Assembly: GCA_045605765.1 (NCBI GenBank)
Contig: JAZUQQ010000057.1
Span: forward strand, 94,247-158,246
Reading direction: 5' to 3'
DNA length: 64,000 nucleotides
DNA from: SIG672 sp045605765
GTDB taxonomy: Bacteria; Bacillota; Clostridia; Oscillospirales; CAG-272
This document shows, in pieces, positions 42,904 to 51,223 of the stretch; the first letter of the stretch is position 1; each line of letters opens with the position of its first letter. The notes under the pieces were generated by a model, which worked only from the letters and a program-made list of their open reading frames with translations, made no database searches and was not told where the DNA came from. The position numbers and the translations under genes were made by a program.

Positions 42904-43040
42904 AAACAAAAGAGCGTCAGTCAGTTTCCCGCAGACGCTCGCATTTTTTGCTCTCATCTCTTAGGAATTGGCACCTTCCCGAAATCAGCTCGGCAGGTTG
43001 CCGTAGGATCAACGGGCCTATCCCTCCCCTACTCTTGATG
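42904..43040 (-). promoter_or_regulatory. SAM-I (S-box) riboswitch with terminator upstream of metK
   Basis: On the minus strand the aptamer has the S-box order: ATCAAGAGTAGGGGAGGGA, GGCCCGTTGATCCTACGGCAACC, then GGTGCCAATTCC and a closing AAGAGATGAGAG. A terminator follows with stem GAGCGTC/GACGCTC (arms 42934-42940 and 42912-42918) and a T-rich tail (42911-42904). High SAM should stop transcription before metK. Confidence 0.96.
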
Positions 43041-43060
43041 ATCTATTAGATTCGTTTAGA

Positions 43061-43089
43061 ATTATATCACATACACAGTAGTATGTCAA
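43061..43089 (-). promoter_or_regulatory. Promoter of the SAM riboswitch-metK operon
   Basis: Minus strand TTGACA (43089-43084), 17-base spacer, TATAAT (43066-43061). Confidence 0.92.
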
Positions 43090-43118
43090 GTGTTTGGTCA
43101 AATTTTATATAAATTATT

Positions 43119-43622
43119 TCAGGAGAATATATCGAACGCGGCAACCACGCCGTAAGACGCGAGAGACATAATAACTCCCGCCGCTATAACGCCGAGCAGA
43201 CAGGAAAACAGTGCCTTCCAGAACTTCATATCGATCGTTGCAGCAACGAGCGAGCCCGTCCACGCGCCGGTCATAGGAAGCGGAATACCCACGAAAATAC
43301 AAACGCCCCAAAAAGAATATTTTTCAATTTTATCACGGTTCTTATCGGCTTTTTTAATCAGCCAAATACCGATATTTCGCAAAAATTTTACTCTGCAGGT
43401 GGTCATCCATGTAATTATCTTCTTTATAAACAGAAGAATGAACGGCACGGGAAGCATATTTCCGATAATCGCGAGAATATAATTTTGCCACCAAGGAAGT
43501 CCGAGCGCCGCGCCGAGCGGTATCGCTCCACGAAGCTCAATTATCGGTATCATTGAGCAAAAGAGTACGCAAAGCTCTTTTCCGACAGTTTCAAGGAAAA
43601 ACTGTTGTATGATTTCTCTCAT
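43119..43622 (-). CDS. COG2426 small multidrug export-like membrane protein
   Basis: The 167-residue protein has about four hydrophobic segments and the family blocks PIIELRGAIPLGAALG and VGIPLPMTGAWTGSLVA. The Pfam name is putative small multidrug export protein, but its real substrate is not established. It begins 14 bp after ribU on the same strand, so it is probably under the same FMN riboswitch. The start ATG 43622 follows GAGGAG. Confidence 0.85.
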   Translation of the reverse strand: MREIIQQFFLETVGKELCVLFCSMIPIIELRGAIPLGAALGLPWWQNYILAIIGNMLPVPFILLFIKKIITWMTTCRVKFLRNIGIWLIKKADKNRDKIEKYSFWGVCIFVGIPLPMTGAWTGSLVAATIDMKFWKALFSCLLGVIAAGVIMSLASYGVVAAFDIFS

Positions 43623-43635
43623 AAATGCTCCTCGA

Positions 43636-44223
43636 TCAAAGGTGTAATATTTTAGACAGTCGCTTATACAAAAGTAAAGCTATCAGTGAGCACAAAAGCC
43701 CTTTTACGATATTAAAAGGAACTACCGCGAAAAGAACAAATGTGAATTTATCGTGGATAAATCCGGTAATTGCCGCCCCTGCGTCTATTATCGCGTCAAG
43801 TGGTATAAAGGAGGAATACATCGGAAGCATTATAAAATAATTGATAAGTCCTCCGACTATCGCAAGTGACACAATTCCGACCGCCATTCCTACGAGCGCA
43901 CCCTTAAAGCTTTTTCTGTATTTATAGATAAGTGCCGCAGGAACGGTAAAGCAACAACCTGTAACGAAATTGGCAAACTCTCCGACAAAGCCGGTAGTAG
44001 TTCCGTTTATCAGAATGTTGAGAAGATTTTTCATAAACTCCATCAGTACCGCCGCAGCAGGCCCGAGCGCAAAGCCGCCCATCATTATCACCGACTCGCT
44101 GAGATCAAGCTCATAAAAGTCGGGAGCGATAAAGGGAAGCGGAAATTCAAGCAGCATTATTATTACCGAAAGCGCGGAAAGAAGTGCTATCTTTACTATG
44201 TATTTTATCTTTGTGTTTTTCAT
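43636..44223 (-). CDS. ribU: Riboflavin ECF transporter S component RibU
   Basis: RibU binds riboflavin in the membrane and works with the shared ECF ATPase and T subunits. The start ATG 44223 lies 7 bases after AGGAG and gives 195 residues with about six helices; a longer frame to 44463 runs through the riboswitch and is not used. The family blocks ELDLSESVIMMGGFALGP and the loop with EFANFVTGC are present. The FMN riboswitch directly upstream supports the riboflavin assignment. Confidence 0.93.
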   Translation of the reverse strand: MKNTKIKYIVKIALLSALSVIIMLLEFPLPFIAPDFYELDLSESVIMMGGFALGPAAAVLMEFMKNLLNILINGTTTGFVGEFANFVTGCCFTVPAALIYKYRKSFKGALVGMAVGIVSLAIVGGLINYFIMLPMYSSFIPLDAIIDAGAAITGFIHDKFTFVLFAVVPFNIVKGLLCSLIALLLYKRLSKILHL

Positions 44224-44226
44224 TTC

Positions 44227-44258
44227 GTTTTCTCCTATATTAAAAATATCGGAGAAAA
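44227..44258 (-). promoter_or_regulatory. Hairpin that can hide the ribU ribosome site
   Basis: On the minus strand TTTTCTCC (44258-44251) is complementary over 8 bases to GGAGAAAA (44235-44228), which contains the ribU Shine-Dalgarno site. With no clear terminator between aptamer and gene, this points to control of translation. Confidence 0.7.
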
Positions 44259-44304
44259 GACAGTGCAAAATTGCCGTGAATACGGGAAAATCAGATCCTA
44301 TCTT

Positions 44305-44408
44305 TTCTCTTCCGGACTTTACCGTCGGTGCAGGAATTTCACCTGCTCGGCACCGTGTTCGGCGTTTGCGGACTCTACCGCCGGTGTGGAATTTCGCCAA
44401 GCTCTCAA
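44305..44408 (-). promoter_or_regulatory. FMN riboswitch (RFN element)
   Basis: The minus strand has the RFN order: GAGCTTGGCGAAATTCCACACC, GGCGGTAGAGTCCGC, GGTGCCGAGCAGGTGAAATTCC and ACCGACGGTAAAGTCCGG, with a closing AGAG. No promoter was recognised between the tuf terminator and the aptamer, so transcription may come from read-through of tuf or from a weak TATACT box at 44414-44409. Confidence 0.96.
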
Positions 44409-44420
44409 AGTATAGTATAT

Positions 44421-44453
44421 AAAAATTACGGCGGGCGGTTACCCGCCCGCCGT
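44421..44453 (-). terminator. Terminator of tuf and the str operon
   Basis: Very GC-rich stem acggcgggcgg (44428-44438) with ccgcccgccgt (44443-44453), followed on the minus strand by TTTTT. Confidence 0.92.
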
Positions 44454-44476
44454 ATGCGTTCAAGTTATTTTATAAC

Positions 44477-45682
44477 TTATGCAAGGATTTCAGCAACAAC
44501 GCCCGATCCTACGGTTCTACCACCCTCACGGATAGCGAAGCGGAGTCCCTTTTCAATAGCGATAGGAGTGATAAGCTCAACGCTCATATCTACGTTATCG
44601 CCGGGACGGCACATTTCAACGCCGTCAGGAAGAGTGATGGTTCCGGTAACGTCGGTAGTTCTGAAATAGAACTGAGGTCTGTAACCAGCGAAGAAGGGCT
44701 TCTGACGTCCGCCTTCCTTCTCGGTAAGAACGTAAACCTGTCCAACGAACTTGGTGTGGGGCTGAACCGAGCCGGGCTTACAGAGAACCTGTCCACGCTC
44801 GATCTCGTTCTTTGCAATACCACGGAGAAGTGCACCGATGTTGTCGCCAGCCTGAGCCTCGTCAACGATCTTGTGGAACATCTCAACACCGGTAACGGTG
44901 GTGGACTTCTTCTCGTCGGAAAGACCAACGATTTCGCAAACGTCACCGATCTTAACGGTACCACGCTCTACTCTACCGGTAGCAACGGTACCACGTCCCG
45001 AGATCGAGAATACGTCCTCGACAGGCATAAGGAAAGGAAGATCGGACATACGATCGGGAGTAGGAATGAAGCTGTCAACTTCGTTCATGAGCTCAAGGAT
45101 AGGAGCATACTCGGGAGCATTGAAATCGGTGTTGGACGACTCAAGAGCGTCACGAGCGGATCCGCGAACGATAGGAGTATCGTCGCCGGGGAAGTCATAC
45201 TGAGAAAGAAGATCACGGATTTCCATGTCAACGAGGTCGAGAAGCTCGTCGTCGTCAACAAGGTCGGTCTTGTTCATGAATACAACGATTGCGGGAACGC
45301 CAACCTGACGAGCGAGAAGAACGTGCTCGCGGGTCTGCTGAAGAGGACCGTCTGTACCTGCAACAACGAGGATAGCGCCGTCCATCTGAGCTGCACCGGT
45401 GATCATGTTTTTAACATAGTCAGCGTGTCCGGGGCAGTCAACGTGAGCGTAGTGACGGGTGTCAGTCTCGTACTCAACGTGACGGGTGTTGATTGTGATT
45501 CCTCTTGCTCTCTCTTCGGGAGCGTTGTCGATCTGGTCGTATGCCATGAACTCAACAGTTCCGGTCTTAAGACCAAGGGTCTTGGTGATAGCCGCAGTAA
45601 GAGTGGTCTTACCATGGTCAACGTGACCGATAGTACCAATGTTTACGTGCGGTTTGGTGCGTTCAAACTTAGCTTTTGCCAT
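44477..45682 (-). CDS. tuf: Elongation factor Tu
   Basis: EF-Tu brings aminoacyl-tRNA to the ribosome as a GTPase. The 401-residue protein has GHVDHGKTT, DCPGHADY, MNKTDLVDD and GSARDALE, then domains II and III ending GRTVGSGVVAEILA. The start ATG 45682 follows AGGAGG. It is last in the order rpsL-rpsG-fusA-tuf. Confidence 0.99.
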   Translation of the reverse strand: MAKAKFERTKPHVNIGTIGHVDHGKTTLTAAITKTLGLKTGTVEFMAYDQIDNAPEERARGITINTRHVEYETDTRHYAHVDCPGHADYVKNMITGAAQMDGAILVVAGTDGPLQQTREHVLLARQVGVPAIVVFMNKTDLVDDDELLDLVDMEIRDLLSQYDFPGDDTPIVRGSARDALESSNTDFNAPEYAPILELMNEVDSFIPTPDRMSDLPFLMPVEDVFSISGRGTVATGRVERGTVKIGDVCEIVGLSDEKKSTTVTGVEMFHKIVDEAQAGDNIGALLRGIAKNEIERGQVLCKPGSVQPHTKFVGQVYVLTEKEGGRQKPFFAGYRPQFYFRTTDVTGTITLPDGVEMCRPGDNVDMSVELITPIAIEKGLRFAIREGGRTVGSGVVAEILA

Positions 45683-45731
45683 TGTAATTACCTCCTGGAT
45701 AATTAATAATTTTTATTTTTATTTTTATTTT

Positions 45732-47804
45732 TTATGCTTTTTTCTTTATGATCTCTTCCTGAATGCTCTTAGGCACTTCTGCGAAGTGGCTGGGCTCCAT
45801 GGAATAGTTTCCGCGTCCCTGAGTAGAGGAACGAAGGTCGGTAGCATATCCGAACATTGTCGAAAGCGGAACTTCTGCGATGATCTCGGCGGTTCCCTTG
45901 TTGTCTTCCATAGAAACTACGTTTCCGCGGCGAGACGAGAATCCGCCAATTACGTTACCCATATATTCCGAAGGAACAACGGTAACTACCTTCATGATCG
46001 GCTCGGTAAGAACGGGGTCTGCTTTTCTCATAGCTTCCTTGAATGCCATAGATCCGGCAATCTTGAACGCCATTTCCGAAGAGTCTACCTCATGGTACGA
46101 ACCGTCGTAAAGGGTAATCTTAATGTCAACAGTGTTATATCCTGCAACGACACCGGTGAGCATTGCATCTCTGATACCTGCATCAACTGCGGGGATATAT
46201 TCCTTGGGTACTACGCCACCGACGATAGCGTCGATAAACTCGTATCCTTTACCGGGCTCGTTAGGCTCAAGCTTGATCTTAACGTGACCGTACTGACCTT
46301 TACCACCCGACTGTCTGACGAACTTACCTTCTGCCTCAACAGCCTTACGCGCAGTTTCCTTGTAAGAAACCTGGGGCTTACCGATGTTAGCTTCTACTTT
46401 GAATTCTCTGAGAAGTCTGTCAACGATAATTTCGAGGTGAAGCTCACCCATTCCGGCGATGATGGTCTGTCCGGTTTCCTCATCCGTGTAGGTTCTGAAG
46501 GTCGGGTCTTCCTCTGCAAGCTTTGCAAGAGCTATACCGATCTTCTCCTGACCGGACTTGGTCTTAGGCTCGATGGCAACCTTAATAACGGGTTCCGGGA
46601 ACTCCATCGATTCGAGGATAACCTCATCAGCGCCTTCAAGGCAGAGGGTGTCACCCGTCGAGGTGTTCTTAAGACCTACTACTGCGGCAATATCGCCTGC
46701 GTAGCAAATGTCTATATCCTTTCTGTCGTTAGCGTGCATCTGGAGAATTCTTCCCATACGCTCACGTTGTTTCTTCGAGGAGTTATATACGGTGGTTCCT
46801 ACCGGAATCGTACCCGAATATACACGGAAGAAGCAAAGCTTTCCGACATAAGGGTCAGTCATGATCTTGAATGCGAGAGCTGAGAAGGGTGCGTTATCGT
46901 CAGAAGGACGTTCAACCTCTTCGCCGTCTTCGTTGGTTCCGCGGATAGCGGGGACGTCGATAGGCGAGGGCATAAAGTCAACGATAGCGTCAAGAAGCTT
47001 CTGTACTCCCTTGTTCTTATAAGATGTTCCGCAAACTACGGGTACGAGCTGGTTAGCTATCGTAGCTTTACGGAGCGCAACCTTAAGCTCGTCGACCGTG
47101 ATTTCTTCGTCCATAAGGAACTTTTCCATCAGATCGTCGTCAGTTGCTGCGATGGCCTCTACCATCTTCTGTCTGTACTCTTCTGCAAGTTCGACCATAT
47201 CAGCGGGAATCGGCTCAACTCTCATGTCCTTACCGAGGTCATCGTAATAAACGTCTGCCTCCATGTTCATAAGGTCGATAATTCCTTTGAAGTTTTCTTC
47301 TGCTCCGATAGGAAGCTGGATCGGTACCGGGTTCGTCTTCAGTCTGTCAACGAGCATTCCTACAACGCGGTAGAAATCGGCACCCATTATATCCATCTTA
47401 TTGATGTAACACATTCTCGGGACCTGATACTTGTCAGCCTGTCTCCAAACGGTTTCAGACTGAGGTTCAACTCCGCCCTTTGCGCAAAGAACGGTAACTG
47501 CTCCGTCAAGAACTCTGAGCGAACGCTCAACCTCTACGGTAAAGTCAACGTGTCCGGGGGTATCAATGATGTTGATACGGCGGTTCCTCCAGAAGCAAGT
47601 GGTGGCAGCGGAGGTGATAGTAATACCTCTCTCCTTTTCCTGCTCCATCCAGTCCATCGTCGCCGTACCCTCATGGGTATCACCGATCTTGTGATTTATA
47701 CCTGTATAGTAGAGAATTCTTTCAGTCGTGGTCGTTTTTCCGGCGTCGATATGCGCCATAATTCCGATATTACGAGTATTCTCTAATGAATATTCTCTAG
47801 GCAT
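45732..47804 (-). CDS. fusA: Elongation factor G
   Basis: EF-G drives translocation on the ribosome. The 690-residue protein has AHIDAGKTTTTERIL, DTPGHVDFT, NKMDIMGADF and the C-terminal domains IV and V, ending in a conserved FAEVPKSIQEEI helix. The length is normal for a canonical EF-G. The start ATG 47804 follows AAAGGAG; tuf follows 49 bp later. Confidence 0.99.
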   Translation of the reverse strand: MPREYSLENTRNIGIMAHIDAGKTTTTERILYYTGINHKIGDTHEGTATMDWMEQEKERGITITSAATTCFWRNRRINIIDTPGHVDFTVEVERSLRVLDGAVTVLCAKGGVEPQSETVWRQADKYQVPRMCYINKMDIMGADFYRVVGMLVDRLKTNPVPIQLPIGAEENFKGIIDLMNMEADVYYDDLGKDMRVEPIPADMVELAEEYRQKMVEAIAATDDDLMEKFLMDEEITVDELKVALRKATIANQLVPVVCGTSYKNKGVQKLLDAIVDFMPSPIDVPAIRGTNEDGEEVERPSDDNAPFSALAFKIMTDPYVGKLCFFRVYSGTIPVGTTVYNSSKKQRERMGRILQMHANDRKDIDICYAGDIAAVVGLKNTSTGDTLCLEGADEVILESMEFPEPVIKVAIEPKTKSGQEKIGIALAKLAEEDPTFRTYTDEETGQTIIAGMGELHLEIIVDRLLREFKVEANIGKPQVSYKETARKAVEAEGKFVRQSGGKGQYGHVKIKLEPNEPGKGYEFIDAIVGGVVPKEYIPAVDAGIRDAMLTGVVAGYNTVDIKITLYDGSYHEVDSSEMAFKIAGSMAFKEAMRKADPVLTEPIMKVVTVVPSEYMGNVIGGFSSRRGNVVSMEDNKGTAEIIAEVPLSTMFGYATDLRSSTQGRGNYSMEPSHFAEVPKSIQEEIIKKKA

Positions 47805-47896
47805 AGACTTTTTTCTCCTTTATTATAAATCAAAGCGTAACATTTAATATTGTTTGTGATGTTCAGGCTGCCCTTCGAAAAACACAGCCGCTACAA

Positions 47897-48367
47897 TTAA
47901 TATCTGTAATGTGCACACGCCTTGTTAGCCTCTGCCATTCTGTGTGTTTCGTCTTTTTTCTTGATTGCGCCACCCATATTGTTGGCAGCGTCCATGATCT
48001 CGCCTGCGAGACGTTCAGCCATCGTCTTTTCGCTACGAGTTCTGGCAAAATTTCTGATCCAACGAAGTCCAAGAGTCTGTCTTCTTTCGGGTCTTACTTC
48101 CATAGGAACCTGGTAAGTAGAACCTCCAAGACGGCGAGCCTTAACCTCGAGAACCGGCATTACGTTTTCGAGAGCCTCGGTGAAAACCTCAAGACCGCTC
48201 TTTCCCGTCTTTTCTTCTACGGTTTTGAACGCGTCATATACGATCTTCTGAGCCACGCCTCTCTTACCGTCATACATTATGTTATTAATAAGCTTAGTTA
48301 CGAGCTTAGAATTATACATAGGATCCGGTAATACGTCTCTTTTGGAAATTTGTCCTCTTCTCGGCAC
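47897..48367 (-). CDS. rpsG: Ribosomal protein S7
   Basis: S7 nucleates the head of the small subunit. The GTG start at 48367 follows GGAGGGA and gives 156 residues beginning PRRGQISKRDVLPDPMYNSK, the family's standard N-terminus and length. The open frame extends 30 codons upstream but without homology. It lies between rpsL and fusA. Confidence 0.98.
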   Translation of the reverse strand: MPRRGQISKRDVLPDPMYNSKLVTKLINNIMYDGKRGVAQKIVYDAFKTVEEKTGKSGLEVFTEALENVMPVLEVKARRLGGSTYQVPMEVRPERRQTLGLRWIRNFARTRSEKTMAERLAGEIMDAANNMGGAIKKKDETHRMAEANKACAHYRY

Positions 48368-48545
48368 TTGTCTTCCCTCCTTCATAATAATAAATGATAT
48401 CATAGGTACTCGAAAGATTTCTCCCGTCAATGCAAAGTCGATATTGTGATATAACAATAAACGTTATTTAAAAATCAACAGTGTCGGTACTCTGCTTTAA
48501 ACGATAAAAATTTAATACCTTTTCGGATCTCTCCGAAGTAAGAGC

Positions 48546-48962
48546 TTATTTTTTCTTAGCTCTCTTTGCACCGTACTTAGAACGGCTCTGCATACGTTTG
48601 TCAACACCCTGTGTATCAAGCGTACCGCGAATAATGTGGTAACGTACACCGGGAAGGTCACGAACTCTTCCTCCGCGAATAAGCACTACCGAGTGCTCCT
48701 GAAGGTTATGTCCGATTCCGGGGATATAGGTTGTAGCTTCAAGTCCGTTGGTAAGTCTTACTCTGGCGATCTTACGAAGAGCCGAGTTAGGCTTCTTAGG
48801 GCTCGTGGTCGAAACCTTAGTGCAGACGCCTCTCTTCTGAGGGGAGCTCTGGTTAGTAGGCTCGTTTTTCAGAGTGTTGAAGCCCTTCTGCAATACTGCA
48901 GCCTTGGACAGATATACCTTATCGTGTCTGCCTTGTCTGACAAGCTGGTTAAATGTTGGCAT
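48546..48962 (-). CDS. rpsL: Ribosomal protein S12
   Basis: S12 sits at the decoding centre. The start ATG 48962 gives 138 residues beginning MPTFNQLVRQGR. The clostridial long form is seen: about 14 extra residues (LQKGFNTLKNEPTNQSS region) before SPQKRGVC. The decoding loop KKPNSALRK is intact, with the wild-type Lys linked to streptomycin sensitivity, and the PGVRYHIIRG loop is also present. It is first in the str operon behind a perfect promoter. rpoB and rpoC are not adjacent. Confidence 0.98.
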   Translation of the reverse strand: MPTFNQLVRQGRHDKVYLSKAAVLQKGFNTLKNEPTNQSSPQKRGVCTKVSTTSPKKPNSALRKIARVRLTNGLEATTYIPGIGHNLQEHSVVLIRGGRVRDLPGVRYHIIRGTLDTQGVDKRMQSRSKYGAKRAKKK

Positions 48963-49057
48963 ATGGCACCTCCTTACTGTTGATTTTAGGTTTACATTAT
49001 ATCTCAAATGGCATAAATTTTATCGGCTGACATAACTTTACACCATAAGACTATATG

Positions 49058-49086
49058 ATTATATCACTTTAATTCGAAATTGTCAA
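49058..49086 (-). promoter_or_regulatory. Promoter of the str operon
   Basis: Minus strand TTGACA (49086-49081), 17-base spacer, TATAAT (49063-49058): perfect consensus, as expected for a ribosomal operon. Confidence 0.92.
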
Positions 49087-49189
49087 GTGTTGATTTTTTT
49101 GTATAATATTTTCTACAATTTGCACAACTTTTGCGCTTTTCCAAATATTAACTTGCGCAGTTTTTTCATCTTTTATACAAAAAACACCT

Positions 49190-49226
49190 TTATATATAAA
49201 AATGGGAGCCATAAACGGCTCCCATT
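49190..49226 (-). terminator. Terminator of the solute-binding lipoprotein gene
   Basis: Perfect stem aatgggagcc (49201-49210) with ggctcccatt (49217-49226), followed on the minus strand by TTTTTATATATA. Confidence 0.9.
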
Positions 49227-49235
49227 AATAATATT

Positions 49236-50954
49236 TTACTCTGTTTGATCAGTACCATCGGTAGTGTCGTCCTCGACCACTATGTTGTTCATAGCGTTAT
49301 ACCATTTTATATACTGATTATAGTACGAATTGGTAGCTTTGGAGTTAGACGTGATTGCGGCGGCGAAATACGTATCGGAATTCAACCAAGCATTGAGAGA
49401 ACGGTAGAAAACATCAAATGTAACTTTTTCTCCCGTGGCTTCATCGACAGTTTCTGGGTACTGGGATATTTTCAACCAAAGTTCATCGAAAAGCATTTCA
49501 AGATGCGTTTCCATATCACCGACCGATATTCCCGATACGGGATCAAGTGTGTAGTCAAGCTTAAATCCGACATATGGACTGATAAGAAGATCTCCTGTCG
49601 CCTTCTTAGCAAGCATCCAATCGTTAGCAGACATAGCAAGCTCGTCTTTGGTCATATCAGTACTCTGCTTGGTGATAAAAGCGTTACCAACGCTGTATCT
49701 ATCGATATTGTATCCGGAATCCTGAATTCTGGTCACGACAGATTTCGTAATGTCAAGTGTATAATGCTCATTTTCAACACCGTAAAGAAGAGTATTTACA
49801 AACTCCGGATTCGTATACATAAGCGAAAGAACCTTGAACGCGCGATCGGGTGCAGAGGAGAAGCTGGACACTCCGTACATAGAACTGTAAACCGTTTCGG
49901 TAGTAGCCAAAGGCTTGGAAACAGGGACAACATAGTATTCGTCCCTATACTGCTCGATCATATCAGGAGTTCCGGAAATATAGCACGCACCGAAGCTTTG
50001 TGAAAAATCAACATCATAAGTGCGTTCGGGCATCTGAGCGCCTTCTTTCGCAATGGCGCAAATAACGGACAGCTGAGCCTTTACCTCGGCTAGGTCAAGA
50101 ATGCTTTTAGGATTGAATTTATCGGTAAGAACAGTAGGCTGATCAATATCCGATATATACTGTCCAAGCACGGTATTTGCGTCTGAAAGTCCAGTGACGC
50201 CCAAATCAGTTACGTTATAGAGTGGAATAACACCGTCTTTTTCATTCGCAACGCTAATCAAATAGTCCTTAATAGAATCAAGACCGCTTATCTCATCTGT
50301 AGGAAGTGTTCCATACTCATCGTAAAGGGCTTTGTCTACAAGGAGATATTCGTAATCGGTATAGATAGAGTTGCCTGGAATAGCATATGTACCATTATTA
50401 TAAATTCCGAGGTTACGGATCTTTTGGGGCACATACTTGGTGATAAGAGTTCCCTCACCGTCAACAGATGTCATACAGTCTGATCCTTGGAGCGGATGGA
50501 GCCACATCTTATCTGCGAACTCGCGAAGCATTTTTGAATCCTGAACAAGTAAAATATCGACTTGATTTTCATATGTATCAGGATATTTTGTTTCCTGTCT
50601 GCCGAATTCATTTATGGTATAAGAGTTTCCACTATCGATCGAAGAACCCAGTGTATCATTGTCATATGCCTCTTGAAGCTTTTCAAATTTTTTATACATT
50701 ATGTTGCGGTATTCATCCGGCGTATAAAATTCAAGCTCAACGGCAATATTGTAATTTTGACTCGTAATATCGGTAAGTGCCTCTTCTACAAGCTCGACAG
50801 CTTCTTTAGTGGGCACCTCCTCAGCTACCATTGCTACTACGACAGTCATAGCATTTACAGAGTTAGGCTGAGCAACGTACTCGTCGTTACATCCGACAAG
50901 CGTAGCTATAAGCATCGCCGCACACATAACCGCAGCAACGAATCTTTTTTTCAT
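49236..50954 (-). CDS. Extracellular solute-binding lipoprotein (ABC importer type)
   Basis: The 572-residue protein has a lipoprotein signal (MKKRF, hydrophobic core, lipobox LVGC at about 22) and the two-lobed look of family 1 sugar-binding proteins. Its C-terminal part, with SSAPDRAFKVLSLMYTNPEFVNTLLYG, resembles the DUF3502 group of clostridial oligosaccharide binders. No permease or ATPase genes lie beside it, so it is an orphan binding protein or works with a distant transporter. The start ATG 50954 follows AAGGAGG. It has its own promoter and terminator. Confidence 0.85.
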   Translation of the reverse strand: MKKRFVAAVMCAAMLIATLVGCNDEYVAQPNSVNAMTVVVAMVAEEVPTKEAVELVEEALTDITSQNYNIAVELEFYTPDEYRNIMYKKFEKLQEAYDNDTLGSSIDSGNSYTINEFGRQETKYPDTYENQVDILLVQDSKMLREFADKMWLHPLQGSDCMTSVDGEGTLITKYVPQKIRNLGIYNNGTYAIPGNSIYTDYEYLLVDKALYDEYGTLPTDEISGLDSIKDYLISVANEKDGVIPLYNVTDLGVTGLSDANTVLGQYISDIDQPTVLTDKFNPKSILDLAEVKAQLSVICAIAKEGAQMPERTYDVDFSQSFGACYISGTPDMIEQYRDEYYVVPVSKPLATTETVYSSMYGVSSFSSAPDRAFKVLSLMYTNPEFVNTLLYGVENEHYTLDITKSVVTRIQDSGYNIDRYSVGNAFITKQSTDMTKDELAMSANDWMLAKKATGDLLISPYVGFKLDYTLDPVSGISVGDMETHLEMLFDELWLKISQYPETVDEATGEKVTFDVFYRSLNAWLNSDTYFAAAITSNSKATNSYYNQYIKWYNAMNNIVVEDDTTDGTDQTE

Positions 50955-51014
50955 TGGTAGATTTCCTCCTTGGTATGGAACCGCATCCGCGGTACAGATA
51001 TTTATAACATTGCT

Positions 51015-51043
51015 ATTTTACACCATTGAGGCAATTCTGTCAA
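51015..51043 (-). promoter_or_regulatory. Promoter of the solute-binding lipoprotein gene
   Basis: Minus strand TTGACA (51043-51038), 17-base spacer, TAAAAT (51020-51015). Confidence 0.85.
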
Positions 51044-51223
51044 GATGCTTTTATTTCCCTTGCGGAGCACATTTTTTTCCTTTTTGCCGTGAAATGGACA
51101 TATTCATACTTTGTTCATTCAAAATAAACAAGAAGGACGGCATCCCTTTTGGCAAAATTGCCATTTGATTTGGTCAACAACACCAATGTAAGTTATACAA
51201 AATTGTTTGTTATGACGATTTTA

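Noticed and set aside
44224..44463. N-terminal extension of ribU to 44463
   Set aside because: The extra codons run through the FMN aptamer, and the internal ATG at 44223 has a good ribosome site and starts the hydrophobic protein.
44756..45706. Antisense frame of 316 codons across tuf
   Set aside because: It mirrors the conserved tuf codons and has no homology-like features of its own.
45639..46883. Antisense frame of 414 codons across fusA
   Set aside because: Shadow of fusA; no start signal.
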